DNA from: Kribbella flavida DSM 17836
Lineage (GTDB): Bacteria; Actinomycetota; Actinomycetes; Propionibacteriales; Kribbellaceae
Assembly (NCBI RefSeq): GCF_000024345.1
Contig: NC_013729.1
Span: forward strand, 3,782,001 to 3,846,000
Length of the DNA: 64,000 nt
Direction of reading: 5' to 3'
The notes below the pieces were generated by a model. It was given only the letters and a program-made list of their open reading frames with translations, ran no database searches and was not told the origin of the DNA. Positions 17,041 to 25,180 of this stretch are shown here, in pieces (positions within the stretch are counted from its first letter, which is position 1; each line of letters opens with the position of its first letter). Made by a program: the position numbers and the translations under genes.

Positions 17041-17802
17041 GTGGACGCCATCCGCCGGCACACGGCCACCAACCGCACCAGCTGGAACCAGATCGCGCCG
17101 TCCCGGCCGACCCCACCACCGCGGTTCTACCTCGACGGCGGCTCCACCCTCGACGACTTCGAACCCGGTCTGCTGCCCGACCTCGCCGGCCGCCGCATGC
17201 TGCACCTCGCCTGCGCCAACGGCGCCGACTCCATCTCCTGGGCCTTCCGCGGCGCCTCGGTCACCGGCGTCGACATCAGCGACGTCGCTGTGGCGGCCGC
17301 CAACACCCTCGCCCAGGCCACCGGCGCCGACGCCCGTTTCCTTGCCGCCGACATCTACGATCTGCCGGCCCACCTCACCGACTTCGACGTCGTCTACTCC
17401 AGCTGGGGCGTCGTCTGCTGGCTGCCCGACCTCGACCGCTGGGCCGAGATCGTCGCCGCCCGCCTCCGCCCCGGCGGCACCTTTCTCCTGTGCGAGCACC
17501 ACCCGATCTGGGAGGTCCTGGCCGTCCGCAGCGACACCCTCGAGGTCACCGTCGACTACTTCGGCCGCAACCTCCCGACCACGCAGACCTACGACCAGTC
17601 GAAGCGCCCCACCGGCTCGACAGCCACCACCGAGTTCGACGCCTTCCTCTGGCCGGTCAGCGACGTCGTCATGAGCCTCGTCAACGCCGGCCTCCAGCTG
17701 ACCCACTTCACCGAGGCCGCCCAGCCCGACATGTACCCCGGCCTCACCCGCAGCACCTTCGTCCCAGCCACCTACACCATCAGAACCACCAAGCCGGTCT
17801 GA
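17041..17802 (+). CDS. SAM-dependent methyltransferase (class I)
   Basis: A 253-residue class I methyltransferase. Motif I is MLHLACANGADSISW, with Cys in place of the usual Gly, followed by TGVDISD and FDVVYSSWGVVCWL. The start is GTG. The substrate is unknown; similar proteins are annotated as ubiquinone/menaquinone- or small-molecule methyltransferases. It is divergent from the AlkZ-like gene (84 nt between starts). A broken TIGR03086-like fragment follows directly after its stop. Confidence 0.85.
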   Translation: MDAIRRHTATNRTSWNQIAPSRPTPPPRFYLDGGSTLDDFEPGLLPDLAGRRMLHLACANGADSISWAFRGASVTGVDISDVAVAAANTLAQATGADARFLAADIYDLPAHLTDFDVVYSSWGVVCWLPDLDRWAEIVAARLRPGGTFLLCEHHPIWEVLAVRSDTLEVTVDYFGRNLPTTQTYDQSKRPTGSTATTEFDAFLWPVSDVVMSLVNAGLQLTHFTEAAQPDMYPGLTRSTFVPATYTIRTTKPV

Positions 17803-17812
17803 CGGCCCACTG

Positions 17813-18152
17813 CTCGGCGACGATCCACTGGCAGCCGTCCACGCCACCTGCGCCGACCAACTCGACGCCTTCCAGCACGCCGACCAGCGTCAGCTGCTGC
17901 ACCACCCGATCGGCGACATCGCCTACGACACCTTCGTCCGCTTCCGCCTCGGCGAGCTCGTCATCCACGGCTGGGACCTCAGCGTCGGCGCCGGCCTCGG
18001 CCCCCACCTGAACCCTGCGCTCGCCAACGGCCTCTGGGCCCTCGTCGAACCACACCGAAATGCGCGCGATGGGCACCTACGGCCGCGGCGCGACGGGGAA
18101 GAGGCACCCAACCATCGAAGCCCGCTTGCTCGACGCGTACGGGCGCTCGTGA
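17813..18152 (+). pseudogene. Truncated, frameshifted TIGR03086 (mycothiol isomerase-like) remnant
   Basis: After the methyltransferase stop, a frame reads DDPLAAVHATCADQLDAF and then FRLGELVIHGWDLSVGAG, hallmarks of the TIGR03086/DinB-like proteins related to mycothiol-dependent maleylpyruvate isomerase. The N-terminal third, with the first helices and metal His, is missing. Near 18045-18057 the reading frame changes; the family-like tail MRAMGTYGRGATGKR is in another frame and stops at 18152. The gene is therefore 5'-truncated and frameshifted. Codon use is still that of a real gene, so the decay is recent. Confidence 0.7.
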
Positions 18153-18192
18153 CCGGCTGAACTCCACCTGGCGGGGAGTCACTGAACTCCGC

Positions 18193-18912
18193 CTAGCGGG
18201 GAATCAGGACGCAGAACTGGTTGCCGTCGGGGTCGGCCATCGCGAGGCCGGTGGGCTCGCACGGGGCATCGTCGATGCGGGTCGCGCCGAGGGCGGCCAG
18301 GCGGTCGGCCTGTGCCTGCTGGTCGCCGTCGGCCGGGGGAGCGAGGTCGAAGTGCAGGCGGGTCCTGCCCTGCCTGACGTCCAGCGGCGGACCGCCCCAG
18401 GTGAGCTTCGGGCCACCGTGCGGCGAGCGGATCGCGGTCTCCTCGTCCTGGTCCCAGACCAGCGGCCAGTCCAGCGCCTTGCTCCAGAAGTACCCGAGAT
18501 CCTGCGTCCCGTCGCCGGCCAGTGCGCCGATGAAGCCGCAGTCGGCCAGGAAGTTGTTGCCCGGCTCGATCACGCAGAACTCGTTGCCCTCAGGATCGGC
18601 CAGTACGACGTGCTCCTCCTCCGGGAGCTGCCCGACGTCGTGGTGCCGGCCGCCGAGCTCGAGCGCCCTGGCGACCGTCTGCTGCTGGTCCTCCAAGGAC
18701 GTGCTCGTGAGGTCGAAGTGCATCTGGTTCGGCCCGGCCTTCGGCTCACTCGTCGCCTTGAACCGGATCCGGAACCCGGTGTCGTCGTTCGGCACCAGCA
18801 CGACGTCCTCGTCGTCGTGGACCAACTCGAAGCCCAGCACGCCGGACCAGAAGCGCCCGAGCGCCGGCGGGTCGTTCGCGAAGAAGCACAAGGCGAATAG
18901 GTTGGGCGTCAT
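18193..18912 (-). CDS. Two-domain VOC (glyoxalase-fold) protein
   Basis: The 239-residue protein consists of two VOC modules of about 120 residues each. The first starts LFALCFFANDPPALGRFWSGVLGFE and ends ADPEGNEFCVIEPG; the second ends MADPDGNQFCVLIPR. The repeated DPxGNxFCV signature and the conserved metal-site Glu are visible in both. VOC proteins include dioxygenases, epimerases and antibiotic-binding proteins. Nothing nearby reveals the substrate. Confidence 0.85.
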   Translation of the reverse strand: MTPNLFALCFFANDPPALGRFWSGVLGFELVHDDEDVVLVPNDDTGFRIRFKATSEPKAGPNQMHFDLTSTSLEDQQQTVARALELGGRHHDVGQLPEEEHVVLADPEGNEFCVIEPGNNFLADCGFIGALAGDGTQDLGYFWSKALDWPLVWDQDEETAIRSPHGGPKLTWGGPPLDVRQGRTRLHFDLAPPADGDQQAQADRLAALGATRIDDAPCEPTGLAMADPDGNQFCVLIPR

Positions 18913-19277
18913 CCCGCTCCCTCATTCCGGCGCCGCGGCGGCGGCCGTCCTGAAGCGAACGCTAAGCGCCGGGGGAGTACCACGCAACGCGATTATCCAG
19001 CACTCGGCTGACCGGGCAACGGATCCGGGAAACACTGCTACTCGAGACATCACGGCGCCGACTTTGGGCACCGTTCAGCCACGGATTCGCCGCGAACTCG
19101 GCTGGTGGGTGCTCAAGGCGGGATCACTTGCCGGGCTGTCACGGTGTTCGACGGAGGTCGGCCGAGCAGCGGGGCAGTGAAAACCAGGTGCGCCGGCGCG
19201 AGCGGGTGGAGTTCGATGGGCGGACGCATCATGCTGCTGACCGCGGCGGCTTCCCACCCGGAAGGCAGGACAGCACC
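18913..19277. other. Intergenic region without recognisable gene
   Basis: These 365 bases separate a leftward VOC gene from a rightward GNAT gene and should hold both promoters. I see no coding frame with convincing family features, no strong hairpin and no repeat. Confidence 0.5.
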
Positions 19278-19922
19278 ATGAAGAACCATCCGCTCCTGGC
19301 GGTACGCGTCACCACGCCGGCTGTGGAGTTGCGGGCTGCCAGCGACGATCTGCTGGACGAACTGGCGGACGTGGTCCGGGCCGGCAAGGCGCACGCCGAC
19401 CCAGCGCCGTACGACGACCCGATGTCGTTGTACGAGCCAGATCCAGAGCTCCGGGTGGCCCGGTGGCTGCGGTCGATCTGGCGCGGCCGGGGGCGGGTCG
19501 AGCCCGACGCCTGGCGGCTGTACTTCGTGGTCGTCGTGGGCGGGCGCCCGGTAGGGATGCAGGACCTCATCGGGGTCCACTTCCGCACCTTCGGCACGGT
19601 CACCAGCTTCTCCTGGCTGGCCGACGACCACCGCGGACGCGGGGTGGGACAGGAGATGCGGGCCGCGATCCTGCACCTCGCGTTCGACGGGCTGGGAGCG
19701 AGCGAAGCGAGCAGCGACGCCTTCACGGACAACCACGGGTCGAACGCGATCTCACGGAAGCTCGGCTACCAGCCGAACGGTTCGGACTGGGCCACCCGGC
19801 AAGGCGAGCCCGGCCTGCTGAACCACTGGCGCCTGACCAGAGACAACTGGGAGCAGCGACGCCGAGACGACATCCAGCTCCACAATGTCGAGGCCTGTCA
19901 CGCTCTCCTGCCGTTGTCCTGA
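19278..19922 (+). CDS. GNAT-family N-acetyltransferase
   Basis: A 214-residue acetyltransferase. The acetyl-CoA loop motif appears as DDHRGRGVGQEMRAA, preceded by the RPVGMQDLIGVH strand and followed by DNHGSNAISRKLGYQ, as in the RimJ/RimL group. The ATG at 19278 was chosen because family similarity begins soon after it. A run of GAGCGAGCGAAGCGAGC inside the gene resembles a REP-type motif also seen at 33780. The substrate is unknown. Confidence 0.82.
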   Translation: MKNHPLLAVRVTTPAVELRAASDDLLDELADVVRAGKAHADPAPYDDPMSLYEPDPELRVARWLRSIWRGRGRVEPDAWRLYFVVVVGGRPVGMQDLIGVHFRTFGTVTSFSWLADDHRGRGVGQEMRAAILHLAFDGLGASEASSDAFTDNHGSNAISRKLGYQPNGSDWATRQGEPGLLNHWRLTRDNWEQRRRDDIQLHNVEACHALLPLS

Positions 19923-19950
19923 CGACATTCGAACCAGCGCGCAACGCACT

Positions 19951-19981
19951 TGACCTGGAGTGGACTCCAGGTTCTAGCGTC
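19951..19981 (+). promoter_or_regulatory. MerR-type promoter of aldo/keto reductase gene
   Basis: A -35 box TTGACC (19951-19956) and a -10 box TAGCGT (19976-19981) are 19 bp apart. The spacer is centred on a perfect 9-bp dyad, ACCTGGAGT and ACTCCAGGT (19954-19962 and 19965-19973). A long spacer with a central dyad is the signature of MerR-regulated promoters. Confidence 0.75.
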
Positions 19982-20015
19982 GTGAGCTCGTGATGTCACC
20001 GGAGAGGGTGGTTCG

Positions 20016-21017
20016 ATGGAGTACCGCAATCTGGGCAGGACCGGACTGAAGGTCAGTGAGGTGTGCCTGGGAGCGATGCATTTCGGTGGCCCGGCCGACG
20101 AGCAGACCGGTGTGCGGATGCTCGACGCGTTCGTCGAGGCCGGCGGCACGTTCATCGACACCGCCGACGTGTACAACGCGGGGGAGTCGGAGGCCGTCAT
20201 CGGCCGGTGGCTGAAGGGCCGCGACCGCGACGCGCTCGTGGTCGCCACCAAGGTGTACGGGACCATGGGGGAGGGACCGAACGACGACGGACTGAGCCGC
20301 AAGCACATTCTCGCCGCCGTTGAGGCGAGTCTGCGCCGCCTCGGCACCGACTACATCGACCTGTACTACACGCACGTGTGGGACACGGCCACGCCGATCG
20401 AGGAGACCCTGTCCACGCTGGACACCCTGGTGACGTCGGGCAAGGTTCGCTACCTGGGAGCCAGCAACGTCACCGGTTGGCAGCTGCAGAAGTCCGTCGA
20501 CATCGCGCGGCGGGCAGGCATGCACGGCTACAGCGCGCTGCAACCGCTGTACAACCTGCTCGACCGCGAGGCCGAGTGGGAACTGCTGGCCGTCTGCCGC
20601 AACGAAGGCCTCGGCGTGATGCCGTGGAGCCCGTTGCGGGCCGGGTGGCTGGCAGGCCGGTTCCACCGGGGGATGGACGCGCCGCCGGAAGGGACCCGGG
20701 TGGCGGCAGCGGCCGAGCGGGGGCTCCTGGAGTCGTGGGAGTACTACGCCAACGAGCGGACCTGGACGGTGCTCGACGCGCTGCACGCGATCGCGGGTGA
20801 GACCGGGCGGAGTGTCGCGCAGGTGGCGCTGCGCTGGCTGATCCAGACCGATCCCGTCACCGCGCCGATCATCGGTCCCCGCACCTTCGAGCACTACACC
20901 GACAACATCGGCGCAGCCGGCTGGTCGCTCAGCGACGAGCAGCTCGCCCAGCTCACGACCGTCAGCGAGAAGCCGGCCGTCTACCCGTACGACCTCCTGC
21001 GCGGCTTCAACCGCTGA
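20016..21017 (+). CDS. Aldo/keto reductase
   Basis: The 333-residue protein is an NADPH-dependent aldo/keto reductase with a TIM-barrel fold. The catalytic tetrad is visible: Asp48 and Tyr53 in FIDTADVYN, Lys79 in VVATKVYG, and His120 in DLYYTHVWD. It would reduce aldehydes or ketones in the cytoplasm. The start ATG follows GGAGAGGG. The promoter at 19951-19981 is of MerR type, so expression is likely induced by a small molecule through a regulator encoded elsewhere. A hairpin terminator follows. Confidence 0.92.
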   Translation: MEYRNLGRTGLKVSEVCLGAMHFGGPADEQTGVRMLDAFVEAGGTFIDTADVYNAGESEAVIGRWLKGRDRDALVVATKVYGTMGEGPNDDGLSRKHILAAVEASLRRLGTDYIDLYYTHVWDTATPIEETLSTLDTLVTSGKVRYLGASNVTGWQLQKSVDIARRAGMHGYSALQPLYNLLDREAEWELLAVCRNEGLGVMPWSPLRAGWLAGRFHRGMDAPPEGTRVAAAAERGLLESWEYYANERTWTVLDALHAIAGETGRSVAQVALRWLIQTDPVTAPIIGPRTFEHYTDNIGAAGWSLSDEQLAQLTTVSEKPAVYPYDLLRGFNR

Positions 21018-21033
21018 CCGCCTCCGGTCCGCG

Positions 21034-21062
21034 GGGTCCGGCTGCGGCTGCCGGCCGGACCC
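21034..21062 (+). terminator. Hairpin terminator after aldo/keto reductase
   Basis: A perfect 9-bp stem, GGGTCCGGC (21034-21042) with GCCGGACCC (21054-21062), begins 16 nt after the stop codon. Confidence 0.7.
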
Positions 21063-21115
21063 GACGACCTCGCAGTGTTCTAGGGTCCACGTCAAACTCC
21101 GACGACGGGATCGCC

Positions 21116-21823
21116 ATGAAAGCTGATCACTACGACACATTCGCCGAGAGCTACGCGCGGGAGAACGAGTCCGGCCTGTTCAACGCCTACTACGCGCGCC
21201 CGGCGATCATCGAGCTCGCCGGGGACGTGAGCGGCCGGAGCATCCTGGACGCCGGCTGCGGCGCGGGACCGCTCTCGGCCGTGCTGCGGGACCGGGGCGC
21301 ACAGATCACCGCTTTCGACTCCAGCCCGGAGATGGTGGCTCTGGCGCAGCGGCGGCTCGGAACGGACGCCAGGGTGCTGCTGGCCGACCTCACCGCGCCG
21401 TTGCCGTTCGGCACGGGGGAGTTCGACGACGTGGTGGCGTCCCTGGTGCTGCACTACTTCGAGGACTGGTCGGGGCCTTTGGCCGAGCTGCACCGCGTAC
21501 TGAAGCCGGGTGGCCGCCTGATCCTCTCGGTGAACCACCCGGTGATCCGACCAGTGGTCTACCCGGAGGCCGACTACTTCGCGACCTCGCCGTACACCGA
21601 GGAGTACACGTTCGACGGCCACACCGCATCGCTGACCTTCTGGCACCGGCCGTTGCACGCGATGACCGACGCTTTCACCCGGGCCGGCTTCGCGATCTCG
21701 GTCATCAGCGAGCCGCCGTACTCACCCGAGACGCCGCGCGAACTGCTGCCGCCGGACCTGGGGGACCGTACGTCGTTCCTCTGCTTCCTCTTCTTCGTGC
21801 TCGAGGCCCGGCCGGTCGGCTGA
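21116..21823 (+). CDS. SAM-dependent methyltransferase (class I)
   Basis: The 235-residue protein is a class I methyltransferase of the UbiE/Methyltransf_11 type. Motif I reads SILDAGCGAGPLSAVL, followed by ITAFDSSPEMV, a LPFGTGEFDDVVASLVLHY motif II region and VLKPGGRLILSV. The substrate is unknown. It has its own short upstream region after a terminator and is followed 54 nt later by a pterin dehydratase/VOC fusion gene. Confidence 0.87.
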   Translation: MKADHYDTFAESYARENESGLFNAYYARPAIIELAGDVSGRSILDAGCGAGPLSAVLRDRGAQITAFDSSPEMVALAQRRLGTDARVLLADLTAPLPFGTGEFDDVVASLVLHYFEDWSGPLAELHRVLKPGGRLILSVNHPVIRPVVYPEADYFATSPYTEEYTFDGHTASLTFWHRPLHAMTDAFTRAGFAISVISEPPYSPETPRELLPPDLGDRTSFLCFLFFVLEARPVG

Positions 21824-21877
21824 GCAGAAACCCGCTCCCGGACAGCCTGCGTACCAACTCTGGACTAGGGTCCGTCT

Positions 21878-22585
21878 ATGGACATGCTCAAGGGTGAGCA
21901 GATCGCCGCGGCAGACCTGGCCGACTGGCGCAAGCTCGCCCAGGGACTGCATGCCCGCTACCTGGTTGACGACTTCAGCACCGGCGCACGGTTCGTCGCC
22001 GCGGTGGCCGGCGCGGGTGACGCGCTCGGCCACCACCCGCGCGTGTCGATCGGCAACGGGTACGTCGACCTCAAGCTCGTCACCGACGACGCCGTCTACC
22101 GCGAGGACGACGGCACCGAGCACATCGTCGAGTGGGTGACTCAGCAGGACATCGACCTCGCGCGACGGATCACCGAGATCGCCGCCGACCACCAGCTCGA
22201 CGCCGACCCGGCCGCGGTCAGCCACATCGAGCTCGGTCTCGACACCGCCCGCTCCGCCACCATCGCCCCGGTGTGGGCCGCCCTGCTGGCCGGGAGCGCC
22301 GAGGCCCAGGGGCGCGGAACCCCCAGCGACGAGATCCGGGACGCCACCGGGCGGGTACCGAACCTGTGGTTCGGCGATGCCGACGAGAACGGGACTCCGC
22401 GTCAGCGGTTCCACATCGAGGTCTACGTGGCGCCCGAGGTGGCCGAGCAACGGATCGCCGCCGCCGTCGCCGCGGGCGGGAGCGTCGTCGACGACAGCAA
22501 TGCGCCCTCGCTGACCGTGATCGCCGACCAGGACGGCAACGAGGCAGTCCTCTGCGTCGACACATCCGCCGCGACAACCGATTGA
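21878..22585 (+). CDS. Pterin-4a-carbinolamine dehydratase-like / VOC fusion protein
   Basis: This 235-residue protein joins two domains. Residues 1-95 resemble pterin-4a-carbinolamine dehydratase, with FVAAVAGAGDALGHHPRVSI carrying the diagnostic HHP and a GYVDLKLVT strand. Residues 110-230 are a VOC module ending VIADQDGNEAVLCVD. PCD recycles hydroxylated tetrahydrobiopterin and dimerises HNF1 in animals; in bacteria the role is often unclear. Fusion to VOC modules occurs in actinobacteria. No aromatic hydroxylase gene is nearby. Confidence 0.8.
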   Translation: MDMLKGEQIAAADLADWRKLAQGLHARYLVDDFSTGARFVAAVAGAGDALGHHPRVSIGNGYVDLKLVTDDAVYREDDGTEHIVEWVTQQDIDLARRITEIAADHQLDADPAAVSHIELGLDTARSATIAPVWAALLAGSAEAQGRGTPSDEIRDATGRVPNLWFGDADENGTPRQRFHIEVYVAPEVAEQRIAAAVAAGGSVVDDSNAPSLTVIADQDGNEAVLCVDTSAATTD

Positions 22586-22596
22586 AAGGTGCGGCC

Positions 22597-23181
22597 ATGG
22601 CTGACGAGTCGTCGTACACCATTGCCGCGCTCAGCCCCGCGACCTGGTCGGCCTTCGATGCGCTGGTGCAGCGGCACAACGGCATCTTCGGGGGCTGCTG
22701 GTGCATCTGGTTCCACCCCGACGGGCCCGAGCGCGGCCAGGGCGCGGAGGCCAACCGAGCTCTGAAGAAGGCCTACGTCGAGCAGGCGCACGCCGCACTG
22801 GTGATGGACGGCGACGAGGCTGTCGCGTGGGCCGAGTACGGCACTCCGGCCGAGTTGCCCACTCTTCACCACCGCAAGCAGTACGACGCCACCAAGACCG
22901 CGGATCCCGACTACCGCATCACCTGCGTCTTCGTGGACAAGCGGCACCGGCGACGGGGCGTGACCGAGCTGGCGATCACCGGTGCGCTCGACCTGATCGC
23001 GCAGGCCGGCGGCGGGCGGGTCGAGAGCTATCCGCACGACCTGACCAACCAGACCAAGAAGATGTCGTCGTCGTTCCTCTACAACGGCACCCGTCGGCTC
23101 TACGAGCGGCTCGGTTTCAGCTACGACCGACCCAAGGGACTGAAGAACTGCGTCATGGTGAAAACGGTCGATCCGGCATGA
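22597..23181 (+). CDS. GNAT-family N-acetyltransferase
   Basis: The protein has 194 residues. The acetyl-CoA region is VFVDKRHRRRGVTELAITGAL, and the C-terminal TRRLYERLGFSYDRPKG is typical. An N-terminal FGGCWCIWFHPD segment, with two Cys and Trp residues, characterises a subgroup of actinobacterial GNAT proteins. The start ATG is preceded by GAAAGGT and lies 11 nt after the preceding stop, so the two genes form one transcription unit. The substrate is unknown. Confidence 0.83.
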   Translation: MADESSYTIAALSPATWSAFDALVQRHNGIFGGCWCIWFHPDGPERGQGAEANRALKKAYVEQAHAALVMDGDEAVAWAEYGTPAELPTLHHRKQYDATKTADPDYRITCVFVDKRHRRRGVTELAITGALDLIAQAGGGRVESYPHDLTNQTKKMSSSFLYNGTRRLYERLGFSYDRPKGLKNCVMVKTVDPA

Positions 23182-23371
23182 GCCGTTGCTGCCGGGGGAG
23201 TAGATGAGACCTCTTTGACGCAGCGCCCAGCAAATGACCGAGCGGACCAGCTCGCGCTGTCCGCGAGCGTGCCCGGACGGGTTGTCCTTGCGAAAACCAT
23301 TGGTGCCCGGCTCCCTGCGCTGATGGACTGACGTCCCATCGTGACTCTGCCGCGTAACGGAGGTAGCGGTT

Positions 23372-24127
23372 GTGACGGACTATGACGTGCTTGCCGAGGT
23401 GTACGAATGGCTCATCGCAGAGGCAAAGTTGCCTCCAGCCGAGTTCGCCGCGTCGTTCGATGACGTCCTCAGTCTCCTGCCGTCGAACGCTCACGTGCTC
23501 GACTGTTCGTGCGGAACCGGACAGTTGGCGGTTGGCCTCGCCGGTCGTGGCCTGCAGGTTGTCGCAACTGACGCCAGCGAAGCGATGGTTCGCCGGACTG
23601 CAGAGTTGTCTGCGGAGTTCGGGGCATCCGTCCGGGCTGTGCGGGCGAACTGGGAAGAGTTGCCCGACCATTTCGAGGACGACACGTTCGACATGGTGTT
23701 CTGTGTCGGCAATTCGCTTCACCATGCCATGGGCGCGACCGGCAGGGGTGCTGCTCTGGAGTCGATGTCACGCCTTCTGAGCCCTGGCGGGCGCTTGGTA
23801 CTCACCTCCCGCACCTGGGAACTCGTGAGGGCCAGAGGTTCCCGGCTCGACATCAGTGACCGACTCGTCCGCCGGAACGGTCGCGATGCCGTCGTGGTCT
23901 ACCGCTGGGAGATTGCGCCGCAGTGGGAGGAGGAGCACCACATCGAGATTGCGATCGCGCAAGTTGATGCGACCGGGTCGGTTCTTGTCCGCTCGGAACT
24001 GCTGTCCTGCTGGCCCTACCGGTACGAGGAACTCGAAGTCGAGCTGCACCGGGTCGGACTCCGGACTGAAGTGAGCACGTTCGATCTGGAGGCCGAGAAC
24101 TACATGGTGGTCGCGAGCAAGGTATAA
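23372..24127 (+). CDS. SAM-dependent methyltransferase next to dif
   Basis: A 251-residue class I methyltransferase. It has HVLDCSCGTGQLAVGL as motif I, VVATDASEAMV, and DTFDMVFCVGNSLHHAMG. The GTG at 23372 has GGAGG 9 nt upstream. Codons ending in T or A (ttg, gtt, agt, gaa) are noticeably more frequent than in neighbouring genes, hinting at acquisition from another genome. It ends 17 nt before a dif-like site. The substrate is unknown; the protein resembles glycine/sarcosine- or small-molecule methyltransferases. Confidence 0.85.
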   Translation: MTDYDVLAEVYEWLIAEAKLPPAEFAASFDDVLSLLPSNAHVLDCSCGTGQLAVGLAGRGLQVVATDASEAMVRRTAELSAEFGASVRAVRANWEELPDHFEDDTFDMVFCVGNSLHHAMGATGRGAALESMSRLLSPGGRLVLTSRTWELVRARGSRLDISDRLVRRNGRDAVVVYRWEIAPQWEEEHHIEIAIAQVDATGSVLVRSELLSCWPYRYEELEVELHRVGLRTEVSTFDLEAENYMVVASKV

Positions 24128-24144
24128 CCACTCGGACCACCAGT

Positions 24145-24172
24145 AGTTGACATAATGTCCATTATCGGCGCT
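24145..24172 (-). other. dif: dif-like chromosome dimer resolution site
   Basis: Read on the minus strand this 28-bp site has a XerC-type arm AGCGCCGATAA, a 6-bp centre TGGACA, and a XerD-type arm TTATGTCAACT. By my alignment it matches E. coli dif at 20 of 28 positions, including the inner dyad ATAAT/ATTAT and the right arm TTATGT-AA-T. The GATAAT, centre, ATTATGT layout is also what I recall of actinobacterial dif sites. Such sites mark the replication terminus of circular chromosomes and are recombined by XerC and XerD. Confidence 0.75.
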
Positions 24173-24187
24173 CTATTGGAGGCGGCT

Positions 24188-24691
24188 TCAGCGTGCTCCC
24201 GGCGCTTGGTTCCAGCTGGGTGTGAAGTCGGCGCTCTGCACGTACTGCATCGCCGCGACGTACTTCGGGTCGGTCATCCGCTCGGCCATCTCGGCCTCGG
24301 TCAGCTCGGCGACCCGGGACTGGATCCAGTACAGATTGCCGAACGGGTCGCGGACCCGGCCGACCTGGTCGCCCCAGAACAGCTCGGTCACCTCGGTCAC
24401 CGACGTCCCGCCGGCGGCGACCGCCTGCCGGTGGGTCGCCGCCGCGTCCTCGACGTACAGCCGCAGGAACGCCGGCGTCACCGGCCAGTCCGGCCGGGAG
24501 TCGAACATCATCACCATCGCGTTGCCGATCCGCATCTCCGCGTGCCCGATCACGCCCTGGTCGTCGACCACCCGGCCGCAGTCCTCGGCGTCGAACGCCC
24601 TGGTCAGGTAGTCCATCAACGCGTTCGTGTCGTGCGAGATCATCCAGGGCGTGATGGTGGTGTAGCCGGCCGGGATCGAGTCGAAGCTCAT
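24188..24691 (-). CDS. VOC-family (PhnB-like glyoxalase-fold) protein
   Basis: The 167-residue protein is a single VOC module of the PhnB/YcgI type. It starts with ITPWMISHDTNALMDYLTRAF and ends with GRVRDPFGNLYWIQSR, the expected final strand. A C-terminal extension contains MTDPKYVAAMQYVQ. The start ATG follows AAAGG about 8 nt upstream on the coding strand. It lies just inside the dif-like site, between the two dif-like sequences. Confidence 0.83.
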   Translation of the reverse strand: MSFDSIPAGYTTITPWMISHDTNALMDYLTRAFDAEDCGRVVDDQGVIGHAEMRIGNAMVMMFDSRPDWPVTPAFLRLYVEDAAATHRQAVAAGGTSVTEVTELFWGDQVGRVRDPFGNLYWIQSRVAELTEAEMAERMTDPKYVAAMQYVQSADFTPSWNQAPGAR

Positions 24692-24862
24692 GGTGGTGCC
24701 TTTCTGCTGCGGTCGTTGACATCCACAAAGCTACGGCGGGTAGCGGACAGGTACTGTCCTCTTCTCGACTTGGCCCTGACGCGGCGCCAGCCCTCAGTGG
24801 ACCGAGTACGCCGAACGCGGCAACCATGGCACCGGCAACCGCCATGAATGCCTACCTCGCCG

Positions 24863-25009
24863 CTGTATCGCGCGCTCGTACGTCACCGATCCCCGCGACG
24901 TCGAGTACCTCGACGCGCTGGAGCCAGGCCTAGCCGAGTGGTTGCGGGACGCCTCAACGCCGCCGCGGCCGTCCAGGGCGTCGACGCGGAGATCGCGAGC
25001 CGGCCGTGA
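24863..25009 (+). pseudogene. Decayed 3' fragment of a TipA-type MerR regulator
   Basis: The plus strand reads LYRAL, then after a frame change YVTDPRDVEYLDALEPGLAE and WLRDA, then after a further one-base loss NAAAAVQGVDAEIASRP and a stop. The LYRAL-x-YVxDPR and EPGLAEWLRDA patterns are those of the TipAS ligand-binding domain of MerR-family regulators. At least two frameshifts and the loss of the DNA-binding half show that it is a dead remnant. It lies between the two dif-like sites. Confidence 0.5.
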
Positions 25010-25058
25010 TCCAGCCGGTCCCCCGGCCGGGGTGAGAACCCCTCTCGGCGGAGATGCT

Positions 25059-25086
25059 GTCATGCATAATCACCATTATGCAGCAC
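25059..25086 (+). other. Second dif-like dyad upstream of tyrosine recombinase
   Basis: GCATAA (25064-25069), centre TCACCA, and TTATGC (25076-25081) form a perfect 6-bp inverted repeat with the same 6-bp spacing as dif. The outer arm positions diverge from dif. The site is 94 bp upstream of a tyrosine recombinase start, so it may be that enzyme's own target. A palindrome CCCCGGCCGGGG lies at 25021-25032. Nothing else is recognisable between 25090 and 25180. Confidence 0.45.
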
Positions 25087-25180
25087 TTCTGACATTCGGT
25101 TGCTCTCAGCAATCAACTCTGGCGGGGCGGCTGATCGGCCGCGGGCAAACTGTCGGTGGCGCCCGGTAGGAACTGCGGGT

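Noticed and set aside
22132-22596. An N-terminal extension of the GNAT gene at 22597 running back into the PCD-VOC gene
   Set aside because: The upstream frame is Arg/Gly-rich and without family similarity, and the ATG at 22597 has a ribosome site and the expected N-terminus.
23182-23371. A small gene between the GNAT gene and the methyltransferase gene
   Set aside because: Neither strand gives a frame with a ribosome site and coherent codon use; it is treated as a promoter region.
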